From assembly GCA_949316235.1 (NCBI GenBank), contig OX438745.1, positions 997,001 to 1,061,000 of the forward strand: a DNA stretch of 64,000 bases. Direction: 5' to 3'. Of this stretch, positions 11,341 through 23,930 are shown piece after piece (position 1 is the stretch's first letter; every line of letters starts with the position of its first letter). Below the pieces are notes generated by a model. The model had not been told where the DNA came from. It saw nothing but the letters and a program-made list of their open reading frames with translations, and ran no database searches. Source of the DNA: Oegoconia quadripuncta. Taxonomy: Eukaryota; Arthropoda; Insecta; Lepidoptera; Autostichidae. The translations under genes and the position numbers were made by a program.

Positions 11341-11717
11341 CACTCACTGTCTAAAGGCATTAGCACTGTTTAATTGTCAATTTGTGTGGAGAGGAACTGT
11401 GTCCTGATGGCCTTGAGTCTGGAGCCAGGACTGCATTGATATGTAATATTTTTATGCACAATAAATATGTTTTAAGTATTTATGTTTATTACTGATATAC
11501 AACGCCGCCAAACATATAATATCCGTCGTTTTTAGAGAGCCATGTGTGTGGAGGCCCTTATTGTAATAGCATTGACACGGCAAGCAAGGTGTTTTCGATG
11601 AAATAATCTATTTAGTCTGTTCCCTTGTATTTATAGCTTTGATGTATAGGGTGGTACAGGTGAACGCATATTAGGACGGGCATAGCAGCGCAAAATGTGC
11701 TACTTCGTACATTAGGG

Positions 11718-11850
11718 GCCGTATTAATAAATCGATCTTGAGATTGAGATCGCTTCTCGGTTTCAACACTATTTTTCTGATACTTTTGTAATATGCAACA
11801 GATTCTCAAGCATCAACTTAGTTATCTCAATCTTGAGAACGACGAATTTT
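11718..11850 (+). repeat. Dispersed repeat F
   Basis: Contains aatcgatcttgagattgaga and, about 90 bp on, the complementary ttatctcaatcttgagaacg, so it can fold back on itself. Confidence 0.5.
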
Positions 11851-14064
11851 TAAAATGGTTGACACGCTGACGGACTTTGAACGCCTATATACGTAATAAC
11901 AATAAAACTTCTATTGTGTCTGGTTCAGTAACCGTAAACGTGTTAAAACTGCTAACGTGTGTTTTCGGCGTGTAAAAAGTATAGAATCAACCCATCTCTC
12001 CCGTGGGTACCGTTAAAGGCGACTAAGGGACATTCCACCACTTTCCATACTTGTGTGGACCTGACTTCCAAAAATCTTGTCTAAGAATAATTTACGACGA
12101 ATTAGTTATATTTAGGCTTATTAGGTGTTGTGATATAATAACGCGTGTCCTACCAGGCCATGTTAAAAAGTTATTAAGTCAAAACACTTTTGAGGTTAGG
12201 ATAGGTAGGTAACATTAGATTTCTGTAATTCTGAATTATTCTCAGACCGGAAAAAAAAGAAATTATTATCACCAAACAGCCTAGCCGTAATTCTTATCTA
12301 TGTCACGACATTAAGATAAGCAAGCTATATCGGCTGAAACGACGACGACGATGTACCTACCTACTCTAGGGCGCCCATTAAGATCATGCAAGCTTCCATC
12401 ACAATCATCAGTCATATGAATGACGGAATTCAATCGAAACTAGTCTAATGGGCGCATCCGTGGGTAGTGGGTGCCACCTACCAACACACGACATGACACG
12501 CGTTTAGTTCCTGTGACGTGACCATAGATAATTGTAGTTGCTACACGGCGTTCCATTTTGCACAAATAAATTAAATACATTTATCTTACAAAATCGTTAA
12601 ATGAGAAGATCACGACTGATTATTTTTACCAGGTGAATTGATGCTACTTATTTACCTATTTTTCTGTTTATTAAAGTATTTACAACTTGCTAGTAGAAAG
12701 GAATATACTTTTTAAATAGTGAAATGAAACGTAAAGTGGCAAGCAGGTGCGTTCAGAGTATTTGCTCCTAATTACGAACCACAATAAATAATTTACTAAA
12801 TAAAATAAATATCTTTAAAACATGGCCATGTCTTGATATAATCATTATGTATAATGAAGTAACATAAATTCATACATTTTTTCATATATTTTCCATTTTA
12901 AGACACCCTCTAGATCACTTCAGGTCCATAGTGGCCAAGATTCTTTTGTCCTTTCCGTAGCACAGTTTGTCAGATTGAGAAAATTAGCGTCAAGTGATTG
13001 GCCCGATGTCACATTCCCGCTAACTTGTGCTAGCGCAGCTGGTCAGTTGAATGCGGGACAAATTTGTAATTTTATGATTACCTACCTTTTCATTTGTGTG
13101 TAGGGCAGGCAGCCGCCTCTATGAATATGGGGAGGTTTGAAAACAACAGCATGTATAATATGGATGATGTATAATGATTATATATGTTATAACTCACTCT
13201 ACATTCCTAGAAATTCATCTGTTTATATTTGCCATTCTTTGTTCGGAGGCCATTTTATTTGACCTCAATCTTTGATACTATTTTTAATTATAAATTAAGT
13301 TAAAGAAATCATAAAGAAAACAAGTGGCATATTCTGAAATGTCCAAGGGAAAAACGATTGTCCATTTTGTAGCATTTATAGATAAAAGAATCACAATAGA
13401 CTTTTATCGATACTCAAATTTGGGTAATGGACATTTTTGTGCCGAACAACTTTTTGAGACTTAAAAGTAATTTTCATAAAAATATTGTTAGGATAGGAAT
13501 TATTTTACATTTTGTGATAGAATTGTGCCTATTACTCGTAACTTTCCAGTGTGCTCCAAAAAGAGGAAAAAATGGGTATTCGTCATTTTCTCCTGGACCT
13601 TTTAATTGGTATCATTCTAATGAGCGATTTTCTAGAAGTGTTCCAAAAATTGACGATTGATGACGCCATTGTCAAATAAAACAAGCCAGATACATCGTAT
13701 CATTTGATCGATTACTTTAAATTAATTAATTAATTAGACAGCGTCATCTCTCAGAGTTGATGTGAACTACAGGTACTGATAACATTAGCTGTCCAGACGT
13801 AACCTTGTAACAACGGCAGTTCGTGAACGAAATCGACGTGTGACTAAGTTCACTTCGTTGGTGGTGCCAGTTTGATTTTTGCAATGAACCGGTCCATTCT
13901 GAAGTAATGTACAAGTCTATGGATGGTAGATATATTTCATCGATCTTAGATTTTTTTGTCTATAGCACGGAATCAGGAACAACAACAACAACAAAATATT
14001 AAGAGGATTACAAAGGGGATAGTACAATTTGGCGGCCTTATCACGTGACGTGGAACGTGACGGA
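11850..14064. other. No gene recognised
   Basis: Unique-looking AT-rich DNA. The frame 13427-13660 has no recognised domain. A short inverted pair (gcgcccatta / taatgggcgc) lies at 12370-12450. Confidence 0.5.
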
Positions 14065-14160
14065 CGGAATCGCATTAGCCTAGATGCTTACTGTGGACCT
14101 AGATGGCGCTGTGTGTATGTGCAAAGATATATATTTATTATTGTTTATTTATTAATCAAA
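14065..14160 (+). mobile_element. tRNA-derived SINE, family C, 3' fragment
   Basis: Contains tgtggacctagatggcgctg and gtgtatgtgcaaagatatat. Only the 3' end is present. The open frames across it (14029-14256) are not genes. Confidence 0.6.
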
Positions 14161-14639
14161 TTGCAAGAACATTTCTTTTTCATTGTAATGGCGGGCTTCT
14201 TTTTCCAAATTCACAAAACCAAATTGCCCGGTTTGTGTGTGGGAATATCCATATAGGATCTTGTATCATTACACATTAGGTATACAAAGTTCACTGAGCC
14301 GGATAAATAGACAATATATTGGTTTTAAGCTTTTGCTAAGTAGCAAACTTGCCTTTGATTTTTTCGTTTCGGATTTTCGCTGTCAATATTTTGACAGCTA
14401 TAAGTTGACAGTGCCATCTATTGAATTATTTGGGCACTATTTGGATAATCGCTCTTTACATGTGACGTTGATGACACTTGACAGATGGACTCTTGCGCTG
14501 TCTTACATACACTGACCCTAAATAGTTCGATAATCTTTCCAATTCGGATCTGTATCTGTTGTCCTCTAACATTATACGTTAAAGTGAAACGGGCATACTA
14601 GTGGCGCATTCGTTTTCGATTACCAAAGTTAAACAATGT

Positions 14640-14962
14640 CTCGTGGCTCAATGTAAACAACAATTGGGTTTGCGATTCGGAGGTCGCGGGTTCGATCCCC
14701 AGCGGGGTACATGTTTAAGTACTCGGTTTAGTTGGTGGTAGGGCATTTTAAATGTCCGCCTGGCTAGCTACCACCATCTTATCTAAATCTGCCGCCAAGC
14801 AGCAATGTTAATAGCATTGTTGTGTTCCGGTTGTCAGAGATATGATAGGTGTGTTGGGGTTTCCGGGTCAGTACGCTTCCACCTTCGACCACATCTTCAC
14901 TTAACATCAGGTATGATTGAGGTCAAGTACCAACCCGTTGTGCATAAAAAAAAATGTCTGAC
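14640..14962 (+). mobile_element. tRNA-derived SINE, family D
   Basis: Head cgtggctcaatgtaaacaac, B box gggttcgatccc, body with tggtggtagggcattttaaa and tcaggtatgattgaggtcaa, and a poly(A) tail. Four copies of this family lie in the window, all in plus orientation. Confidence 0.8.
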
Positions 14963-15794
14963 GCGGCCGACCAGTTCATCGATGGTTGACTAATATCATT
15001 TTCATATGCGTTTTTCGGCAAATTAGACGGTCTTGGTGTTTGGATAACAATCCTCGTCGGTGGTGGTTGGTAGGACCGGCCTGAAAACAGTGGCCCATAC
15101 GGGGGGTATGTACCTCGAGTCGGAAAGTTTATGGAACGATTTGGTTCAGTATCAGTAGGAATTATCAGTTGTTTTCTTAAAGAAAAGACACTGATCTATT
15201 ATATAGATACCTCTACAAAAAAATCGCTTTGAATTTCGGGATAACACTAAGTTAATTCTGTGTAAAATGAACAGTGTCAAATTTTACCCAATTTTGGGAG
15301 CTAACCGTTGTCTCTTTATAAAGATATATCATCCTTCATTGTTACTCAAATTGGCTAACATAAAACGTTTTGCATTATTTTAATTTATTATTTCAGGCGC
15401 CATGTTGCTTTCGTATTATTTCCTATCGAATACATGAATAGTTTGTAATAGTTGCAATAATTGTTAAGTTACATAATTAGTTGTTACTTTAGGACAACAT
15501 CACCTGTTAAAGATTACAACAGAAGAAATCACTTTTTCCTTATTTAGTTCCCCTGTCAGTGAAACTTTGCAGTACGATATAATTTATAATAGGTTACGAT
15601 CATCGACCAATGAAACAAGAGAACTGACAATTATCCTAGAATATCATCACAAGTCATACGTCAGGAAATCTCAGAACTCGTTAAAACTAGATGGCGCTGA
15701 TTTAGAACCAGTAAATACTAAGGCCCGTATTTCTGAACGTTACTCCAGCAGAGATTTATTTATTTATTTATTCGTTCATGCTTACATGCATATC

Positions 15795-16129
15795 CGCCTC
15801 CGTGGCTCAATGTAAACAACATTGGGTTTACGATTCGGAGGTCGCGGGTTTGATCCCCAGCGGGGTACATGTTTAAGTACTCGGTTTGGTTGGTGGTAGG
15901 GCATTTTAAATGTCCGCCTGGCTAGCTACCACCATCTTATCTAAATCTGCCGCCAAGCAGCCATGTTAATAGCATTGTCGTGTTCCGGTTGTCAGAGATA
16001 GCCAGTCCCCCAAATGTGTTGGGGTTTCCGGGTCAGTACGCTTCCATCTTCGACCTCATCTTCACTTAACATCAGGTGTGATTGAGGTCAAGTACCAACC
16101 CGTTATGCATAAAACAAAAAAAAAAAAAT
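15795..16129 (+). mobile_element. tRNA-derived SINE, family D
   Basis: Complete copy nearly identical to 14640-14962, starting cctccgtggctcaatgtaaa and ending in an A-rich tail (16112-16129). Confidence 0.85.
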
Positions 16130-16501
16130 AATATCTTATAGGGTGTAGCTTTAATTAATCTAAAACTAATTAAAAGTGTTTATCTTATTTCTATACTATT
16201 TTACTCTTTTTATCTATCCTTATATAATATTTATTTTTAAATAATGTGCGATAGTGATTGATCAGGGATATTTTGTTGTTAGATTGTTAGCAGTGGTAGT
16301 ATGATAATTTGTGATATAGTTCATCACATGTTTTATGACGATCACGTGGAGTCCGCACGAGGCGGCTGCATGCTTCACGTCACTTGCGGATTCCACGTCA
16401 TTGTGGAAATCCTGTTATCGGCTTCCTCTCCTGTCCTTAGGCATCGTTTTTCGTCGTCATTTGGAAACGCGTCGCTGAAGTCGTCCTTCAAATTGGTTAG
16501 G

Positions 16502-16551
16502 TTAAGGTTGAAATTGAGATAAATTCCATGTTGTCTTAATTTCAACCTTAA
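16502..16551. repeat. Hairpin with perfect 14-bp stem
   Basis: ttaaggttgaaatt at 16502-16515 is exactly complementary to 16538-16551 around a 22-base loop. The overlapping frame 16375-16659 (minus) is not supported as a gene. Confidence 0.85.
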
Positions 16552-16559
16552 GGTAGGCA

Positions 16560-18379
16560 AGGGTACGTATAGAGCGATATAGTCACACAAGTGACCAAGC
16601 TCTTTAAAGTTTAAAAAAAAAGTTGCCCTTCGCCGTGTTGATGAACGGGCAAGTCTCACTGCCGGCCTCGTCGTCGTATAGGTTATACGTCGTGATTGTC
16701 CGATTTCCTATCCCGAGCGAGTCCCCAATTTTTGTGGGGATTGAAATGAAGGTAAAACAGTTAGAAGTTCGTACAAATGTATGTTTTTATAATTTTATTT
16801 AAAGACCAGCACTAGCGGTCCATATCGATCCTACAAACCCCGTCCGTCCATTCCGTTCTCTCGGTCACTCTTACATTCACTCGTTCTCAATTCACTCTTT
16901 CGTCCAATCATACATTCTCGCATCCCATAGAAATATGGAAAGCAGTCTTGACATATTAAGTTTATTTTCTTCATTAGCGTGCTATAATTTGTAATTATTG
17001 AAATCGATAGTATTTATTTCCAGCCTTTGTGACAACGCCATCTAGTTTAAGTGGATAGATCTTCCGACATACGGCTTCTGGAATGGCGATTGGCCTCTTG
17101 TTTTATTGATCCATAATTACGATTTACAAATAATGTAATTGTAAATTTTCCGAGCATTGCTTTACTTGTCCCATATCACACTGCAAAGTTATCATACAAA
17201 GGAAATCCTTGATGTTTTGACTAAATTATTCCCCAAGAGCTCCTCTAAAGTGAAGGGTCTCGATCATTCATTGAAGTAATTCTGTTAAACAGGTAGAATT
17301 GTAGGTGGTATATTACCGGTTCTAATAGGACTCAATGTTTCCAGAAGTTAACATAGTTATACCTAGTATCAAAATTACATTATGTACCTAAGAACAGGTT
17401 GTAGACATCACTAGATGTTGGACTTAGATTGTAAACGATAGAATATTTTTGTACCCGTTTCACAATATTGTAGTTTTTCATGTATAGAGTTACTGTCACT
17501 TTTGTGTGCAAAACGATTATAATGTCCACTTTACCATTCATTGCGCTCGTCGTGATGTCCGTCGCTTGGTTCGTCGTGATAAATGCGCAACGAATTGTAA
17601 ATTGCTCACCGCACCGCTCTGGTCGCTACATAACTGCCTTTTATAAGTAAGGGCTGGAGCTAAATAAAAAAATGATTTATGCAAAATTCGAGACTTAAGT
17701 CTCCTTTTGCATCGATATGGTATCGCTCAAATCATAAGGATTCAACAGTCGGTCAGTGTCGCTGGCTGTTTAATGAGGATTTCACTGTAATCGAGGTGTG
17801 ACGCTGACCCTTAGTGTATAAAAATTGCTCATATCATAATGCGTTTTTTACCCGTGGTCCTACTGGTTGGTCCATGGGTAATTAAGAACTGTCAGCTGTT
17901 GAAAACATGCCCTACAGTGGCCCTTGGTGTAGTGGTGTCAAATAGTGTTTAAAATTGTTATTAATAATAGTATGACTTTGTAAAATATGAAAAAAAAAAA
18001 TGAATAGAAGTGAACTGAATGTATTGTACACTGATAGAGATATGAATTGTTATTCTTTTACGTATTTAATGTGGTAGTTTTTGATTATTTGCACGATAAA
18101 CGAACGGCCGACTTGTCTTGTAAATAAGTCGGTCGAGTCTCACACAATATGAATCCGAATTAGCACAAACGGCAGCTTAACGTACGTACCTGTCTACGCT
18201 GCGATGACTTTTTACCAGAGGTTTCATCTACAAACTACTTAACAGAAAAATTTCATGTTTTTTTTATAGGTTGTCCCGTAAAAACTGTCATCATTAATGA
18301 GCCATTGTATGTGGTAAAATGGTCTCGCAAACGACCGACGACGTTCGGTCGCTGTTTTTTTTGTTTTTCAATTAAGCAG
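16560..18379. other. No gene recognised
   Basis: AT-rich with scattered C/T-rich patches (16860-16930). No splice-bounded open frame noticed. Confidence 0.45.
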
Positions 18380-18570
18380 TGTGCGAAGTGCGAGTTTTGT
18401 CTCGTTTTTAACTTTACCATCGCGTTTACGAAAAAAGTCCCTATGAAAAAAATCGTTTTGCAAACTATCCGCTAGAGGCGCTGCACATTTCTCCATACAA
18501 ATCGTCACGTAAACGTGAACGCGGTAGTAAAGTTAAGTCGAAATAAAACTCACACTCCGCCCTCGAACCT
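18380..18570. mobile_element. Imperfect foldback MITE
   Basis: Left arm gcgagttttgtctcg with aactttaccatcgcgtttac pairs imperfectly with cacgtaaacgtgaacgcggt and agtaaagttaagtcgaaata at the right. Confidence 0.5.
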
Positions 18571-18963
18571 CCAAAGACAGTCGTTTGCGTTAAAAACAAA
18601 AATTTATAAAAATCTCATTATTAATTTCTCAAGGTTGCATTTATACCATTCCTTTTTTATTCATATTATTTAGTTGTGAATGTTGGCAGCTAGAAACAAT
18701 AACTAATGTAATTCCATTTTATTTTAGTGTGTATTTATTATATGAAGTGACTCCGTCATTGCGTGAACCAGGAATAAGTGAATACATATGGTGTTTGTTT
18801 TTTCAACGTAAAAAGTTTTTCTCGTGGTATTAGTAGCGCTATTAGTATGTTTTTCTGACTTCAGTTATATTCCGTGTATTTATTCGTCTAAGAAACTGAA
18901 CATTTGTAGTGAAAATATTTTTTTATAAAATTAAGTTTTATAAAATAAACACCCTGTGTATAG

Positions 18964-19800
18964 GGTTTAGGATCCGATTTCGAAAGACATAAGCGTAAGC
19001 CATTTGTGCGACGCCAGATAATCGTGTGTATCAGAATGACGGGTGTACGTCAAAAAACAGTAATTCTATAGGCATGAAAGCAATGTTCTAGCAATCACGA
19101 TGAAATGTAAAGGATTCAACGTGATTGCCGGTACAAAATAAGCAGGCGTTCAAATACTCAATTTTTGTTTTCAAAATAACTTTTAAACCTTTCGCCACAT
19201 CTCATTCTACTTTTGGTAAGTGCGAGCACATTGCTGGAACATTGCTACGCTAAGGTTTTCATATTTAGAAAGTAAGTAATTTGGTCGGATTTAAAATACA
19301 CCCGTCATTCTGATATCAGGTTGGCGGCTCACTAACTTTTTGAAATAACTCTAGTTTTATAAAAGCACATTGCTTTAAATTTTACGCACATTCCTCACAT
19401 TGCTAGAACATTGCTTTCATGCCTATAGAATTACTGTTTTTTGACGTACACCCGTCATTCGGATGCACACAGATAATCGAAGTGGCATATGAACGAAACG
19501 CCATTTAGCGGATGGGCCATTTAATCGAAAAGACAAATATGCGAAAGCCATAAGATCGAATGTACAGTTGTGCGATGAGTTTGAAAATATTACAAATATG
19601 TCAACCTAACATCGAACCTAACCAACATTGTCGGGGTGCCCCGACCCATATTGCTCGCTCGCTACAGATAGAGGTCTGTACATTCGATCTTATGGCTTTC
19701 GCATATTTGTCTTTTCGATTAAATGGCCCATCAGCTAAATGGCGTTTGGTTCATATGGCACATTTCTCTTATATGTCTTTCGAAATCGGGTCCTAAACCT
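18964..19800. mobile_element. Long-TIR MITE (outer element), split by another MITE
   Basis: The left arm (from ggtttaggatccgatttcga) pairs with the right end (aaatcgggtcctaaacc). Allowing for the inner insertion, the arms run about 180 bp, including aaacgccatttagcggatgg and aaaagacaaatatgcgaaag. The frame at 19560-19796 is an artefact of these arms. Class unknown. Confidence 0.75.
19025..19469. mobile_element. Mutator-like MITE (inner element) with 9-10-bp target duplication
   Basis: The terminal inverted repeats are about 67 bp, starting tgtg(t/c)atc(a/c)gaatgacgg, with very few mismatches. The direct duplication cagataatcg (19015-19024 and 19470-19479) flanks it. The length of the duplication and the long TIRs fit Mutator-like elements; no transposase is present. 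Confidence 0.8.
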
Positions 19801-20070
19801 CTTTGTATAATGTTTGATTTTGAATTGGCAAAGCGCAATTACGAAGTGTAATGAGTTTGGTTTAAATCGGATCACTTTCGGGACCACAGTCTGAAATCGA
19901 TATATTTTCAGGTAACGTAATCTGGTATATCATTGTATATGTGCTTCTGTAATCTTGGTGCATAGTTTTTAGTTCTACCCGTTCGTTTCAATTATAGCCT
20001 TATTTATTTAAATGCGAAGATTAGTAACCAATCGTTAGGGTTGAGCTGTGTCTATACATATACACCCGCG

Positions 20071-20550
20071 TCTAACAAAATTAACCCGACAAACTTTGGC
20101 AATTGCACGTACATGACAATAATATAATAATAATATATTCATTAAAAACAATAGCCTTAAAAATTTTGTTACCGAGTAAAAAAAATATATGTAAGTGCAA
20201 ATGAAAGTACAAATTAACAGACTTACTTCATTTCGATTGTACCTTATTTTATCAATGAGCAAAAACAGGCAACGTTCATATGGAAGACGCCAGACGGGGT
20301 GGCGGGACACGGGGGCACAGGGCGCAACCAATCACAGCAAGTCGTGTGTCTTCAAAGATACCGCGGCACGTGTTTGTGTGTTGTGGCAAAGTGCTTAGAG
20401 CGCGCGGCCATTAAGGTCCAACTCACAAAATTGACATTTCTAAATTTTATTTTTTGAATAAAATCTGTTAACTTTAATGTTTTATTTTTTTCGTAATAGG
20501 TACATCCTATACATGCACTCTGCAACGTTTGTCGGGTTAATTTTGTTAGA
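20071..20550. mobile_element. TIR element of unknown family (480 bp)
   Basis: A perfect 24-bp inverted terminal repeat starts tctaacaaaattaacccgac at 20071 and ends at 20550 in reverse complement. The interior (including the GC-rich stretch 20280-20400) holds no recognised gene; the small frames at 20035-20398 are not supported. Confidence 0.65.
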
Positions 20551-20895
20551 CCTTATATGTGCGTCCTAGTCTCGGCCGGTAAGCCGGACATGAAGGGAGT
20601 GAAGATGCAAATACCTTCGCCATCAGATGCCGATGCACAAGTCTTGTTGCTATGTTCTATTGGATTGCCACATCCAAAGGAATATTTTATCTTATCCCGT
20701 GGTCCTACTAATAAAACCAAGCAGTAGAATCACGGACAATATTGCTGGAGGAAGGGAAGAGACGCACTGTGCGATTGCGGAAGCTAGATCAACTCGTAAC
20801 ATTCATTCGATATTGTAGCTAATAGTTGATTCGATACGGTGCGCGTGTAAATATATTTAATTTTCACAGTTCTTCCATTTATTTCAATTCGTAAT

Positions 20896-21071
20896 GGATA
20901 ATGGTATATAATTACACTACCCCGAAAAACGTTTGACTGATGGACGTTTGATCGAAAGCCGAGCACATTGCGGAGTAGGTTTTAATTAAAGATTTTAACG
21001 ATGAACAAGCTCAGCAATGTACTCGGCTTTCGATCAAACGTTTTTCCGGTAAGTGTAATTCGGTATACCAT
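20896..21071. mobile_element. Short foldback MITE (about 175 bp)
   Basis: The arms ggtatataattacactaccc and its imperfect reverse complement at the right (taagtgtaattcggtatacc) share gaaaaacgtttga and tcgaaagccgag. The loop is about 60 bp. Confidence 0.65.
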
Positions 21072-21499
21072 TCATTTGTAATAGAGATTATAAAGCAATA
21101 ATTACATATTAAAATTTATTTGTAGTTAATTATAAAAATGATTTTATTAGTTTAATGGTCAAATGTATATTTTCAATGTTACGTGTGCTCGGTTCATTAT
21201 TCGCACAATTATTATTTTAAGAATATTAGAGATTTTTTTTCCGTGTAATTTAATTTTGAAATTGAAAACTGTGTAATGTATTAAAACAAATGTAATCAAC
21301 TGTTGTTGGTTGGTTGTTAACTTAATTTCGGATAGTGTGGTAAGTGTTTTATGACAAGGTATTGGATCAAGAATGTTTGTTTGTCAAGGACAAATTGTAT
21401 TAATAAACTTAATTATTACCTGATATTGTTTTTCTTTTGATCGTAAACTCACATCGCGTCTTAATAAGAATAATTAGGCAATTATTTGATTGAATTCCG

Positions 21500-21616
21500 T
21501 GACAATAGGTTTGCCTGGAAGAGATAAGGCCGTCTAATTTGTAGTTTCTATAAGATATTTAAATGTACCCTCAGTATTTAAACAATAAAGCGTATTTGAT
21601 TGATTGATTGATTGAT
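21500..21616 (+). repeat. LINE 3' end with (TTGA)n tail
   Basis: Contains gtttgcctggaagagataag and caataaagcgtatttgattg followed by repeated ttga units. Same family as 1505-1670 in the opposite orientation. Confidence 0.55.
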
Positions 21617-21837
21617 AGCGTCTACTATGGAAATGGCCGGTGACCCTACTTCGGCCCCGTTATCTACTCCCTCTTACGAGACCAGCTTATCACGCCCGTA
21701 TGGGGCGTCCCGATGTACTCTGGTGTTGCAAGAAACAAAAATGGCAAAAAAAATGAAATACTAAGGTGCAAAGCCAACTTTGCAGCAGAATAAATTGGCA
21801 ACCCCAAATTAAAAAGACTAGAACACACTCGCTAGCT

Positions 21838-21995
21838 TGTAATACCAATATTATAAATGCGGAAGTTTGTGTGTGACCTCTTCACGCCTAAACGGTTGGA
21901 CGGATTAGGACCTGGATTAACATATAGGCTAACTTGTTTGCTGAACGGATTTTGATGAAATTGTCCACGCGAACGAAGTCGCGGTTAACAGCTAG
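21838..21995 (+). mobile_element. Short non-autonomous Helitron
   Basis: It begins near aataccaatattataaatgc and ends cacgcgaacgaagtcgcgg plus ttaacagCTAG|T at 21992-21995. The 3' terminus matches the Helitron ends at 948 and 37794. The internal sequence cctaaacggttggacggatt is shared with 22187-22330. Confidence 0.7.
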
Positions 21996-22186
21996 TTTCA
22001 CAATAAATTCCGTAATGTGGTGCCACTTGTTAAATAAAATTATAGATGTTATTTGGTGGAAAGTCCCTTAGTCTCCTTTAACGACTCCCACGGGAAGAGA
22101 CTGGTTAGTTTTATTCTAACTAAATTTACCTTTAGACTTTCGCCTACATATATTTATAAATAATTTTGGGAGTCTGTAAAATCGAG

Positions 22187-22330
22187 GAAGATATACTTAC
22201 TAATACTTATTATAAATGCGAAAGATTGTGTGTTCACGCCCAAAACTGAGTAGACAGATTAGGAACTGGATTAACATATTGGCAATTTTGTTTGCTGAAC
22301 CTTTTTTGATGAAATCTTCTTGGCGGAAAG
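22187..22330 (+). mobile_element. Truncated Helitron of the same family
   Basis: It begins acttattataaatgcgaaag and follows the 21838 copy until about 22320, where the GC-rich 3' terminus is missing. Confidence 0.55.
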
Positions 22331-23023
22331 GTAGTGTAAAATAAAACGTCGTTCGTTATTTAAAGCCTTTTAATTGTGAAAATTGAGCGCATATAAAACT
22401 AAGCCTAACACAAAATATCTTAAAATTAACATTACAGGCTAAATGAAACATCATTTCAAATTAATTTAAAACATTCATTGTCATTATTCACTTAAATTAC
22501 ACGAATTCATTGAATCATTAAAATTATCGAATAATTAATTAATACTGAAAAATAATTCATATGAAAATAAGTTAAACATTTTGTTCGTTAACGTAGCTGA
22601 TTTATCAAAAATATCGGATATTCAGTCTTATTTAAATAATTTAATAATATAGTAAGGTTCGTACGTATATAATATTTAATTAAAACTGGAATCGTACTGG
22701 AATGGAAACCATTTAAAAATACAATTTGAATATAAAAGAATAAGAGAAATAAAAAAAAAACAGATCACTTGTCTCGTACCTACAGCAACTATTCGAGTGA
22801 TCGAGATAATTAAATCGATTCGGAATGGATAAAACTGGCGAGTAGAGGTCGCATTTTAAATGAAGTCAAAGCACACACGATACTTTTAAACGATTTCATG
22901 GCTACATCGTTGGTGACTGTTGTAAATTCACCCTGCAGAGCATGCAACAAAAAGGGAATCAATGGAGCATCTCCTTGCCATAGATGCGATGCAAAGAAGT
23001 ATATAGATCACAGATATAGATAC
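22331..23023. other. No gene recognised
   Basis: Very AT-rich; no repeat or frame recognised. Confidence 0.5.
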
Positions 23024-23260
23024 ATAGATAGATAAAGCCTTTATTTGTTTCCACAGTCACACACATACATTTAGCTTATACATATTGATACACAGATAAG
23101 GTAACACATCAACAACAATAACATAATATTGTAACACTAACGCATGTGTGTGCTGCAGCAGTACAAATGGGTCATAGCTCAGTGTATTAGATTGCTCATT
23201 GAGCAAAACACTGATTTTCAGCTATCCCCTAAGGAGCAGAGCAACATGGAACCTAAATCA
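23024..23260 (-). repeat. LINE 3' UTR copy
   Basis: Second copy of the 45221-45480 repeat in the same orientation. A short open frame across it (23144-23392) is not a gene. Confidence 0.7.
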
Positions 23261-23289
23261 GTATATTCGTTCCAACTTGTACAAAAATA

Positions 23290-23530
23290 TCAGACGATGA
23301 TGATAATCATCCATGGACATAACCAGCTGGTTCGCAAGCCAGGATATTTCATAATTAACATTGCCTTTTGTAATATAAAAAACCTGTTTTAAAAGAGCCA
23401 CCCTTCGAGTTTCTTGCTAGTTCCTGTCAGGGGAAAATGGTGTCTTGAACAAGCTGTAGCTTAAATGTAAAATCTGCCTATTTAAGTGTACCCTGTGTAC
23501 CAAAAAATCAAACAATTTGACTATGTGTCA
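23290..23530 (+). repeat. Half of the foldback element plus repeat E
   Basis: Arm sequence (gatgataatcatccatggac, gttcgcaagccaggatattt) is followed by repeat E (gagtttcttgctagttcctg, taagtgtaccctgtgtacca). The second arm is missing. Confidence 0.6.
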
Positions 23531-23819
23531 TCTGGATAAGGTAAAACAGGTTACAACAGACATTCAAACTTTGCCTTTAAATAAACAAATTATTTACAAA
23601 AGGCTTTGTAAAATTTCAGACTGTTGGAATGATAAGCAAGCATGGGTAAATGCCGCTCGGCGATATTCAATATAATGTATATTTTTCGCCTAATTGCAAA
23701 TTGTAACCCAAAACCTACTTAAAAAGACCAACCCTTTTTCTTGCTCGTTCTGCTCTGGGGAGTCAGTTTTGTGAATTTGCAGCAATGTTATTATTAAGTT
23801 AAAAATATAACAATTTCGC

Positions 23820-23930
23820 ATTGGGCTAGCGTGGTGGACTATGACCCATACTTATCCTTACTTACTATACGAGGGAAGGCCTATATCGGTGAAGTGGGAT
23901 GTTTAAGGTCTGAGATGATGATTATCGTAT
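23820..23930 (+). mobile_element. tRNA-derived SINE, family A, 3' part only
   Basis: Contains agcgtggtggactatgaccc and acgagggaaggcctatatcg and ends ggtctgagatgatgatt. The tRNA-like head is missing. Confidence 0.65.

Noticed and set aside
13427..13660. Open frame with a hydrophobic N terminus
   Set aside because: No recognised domain, no splice context, and AT-driven composition.
16375..16659. Minus-strand frame of 94 codons
   Set aside because: Runs through a perfect hairpin and has no recognisable family.
19560..19796. Plus-strand frame of 78 codons
   Set aside because: Explained by the inverted arms of the outer MITE.
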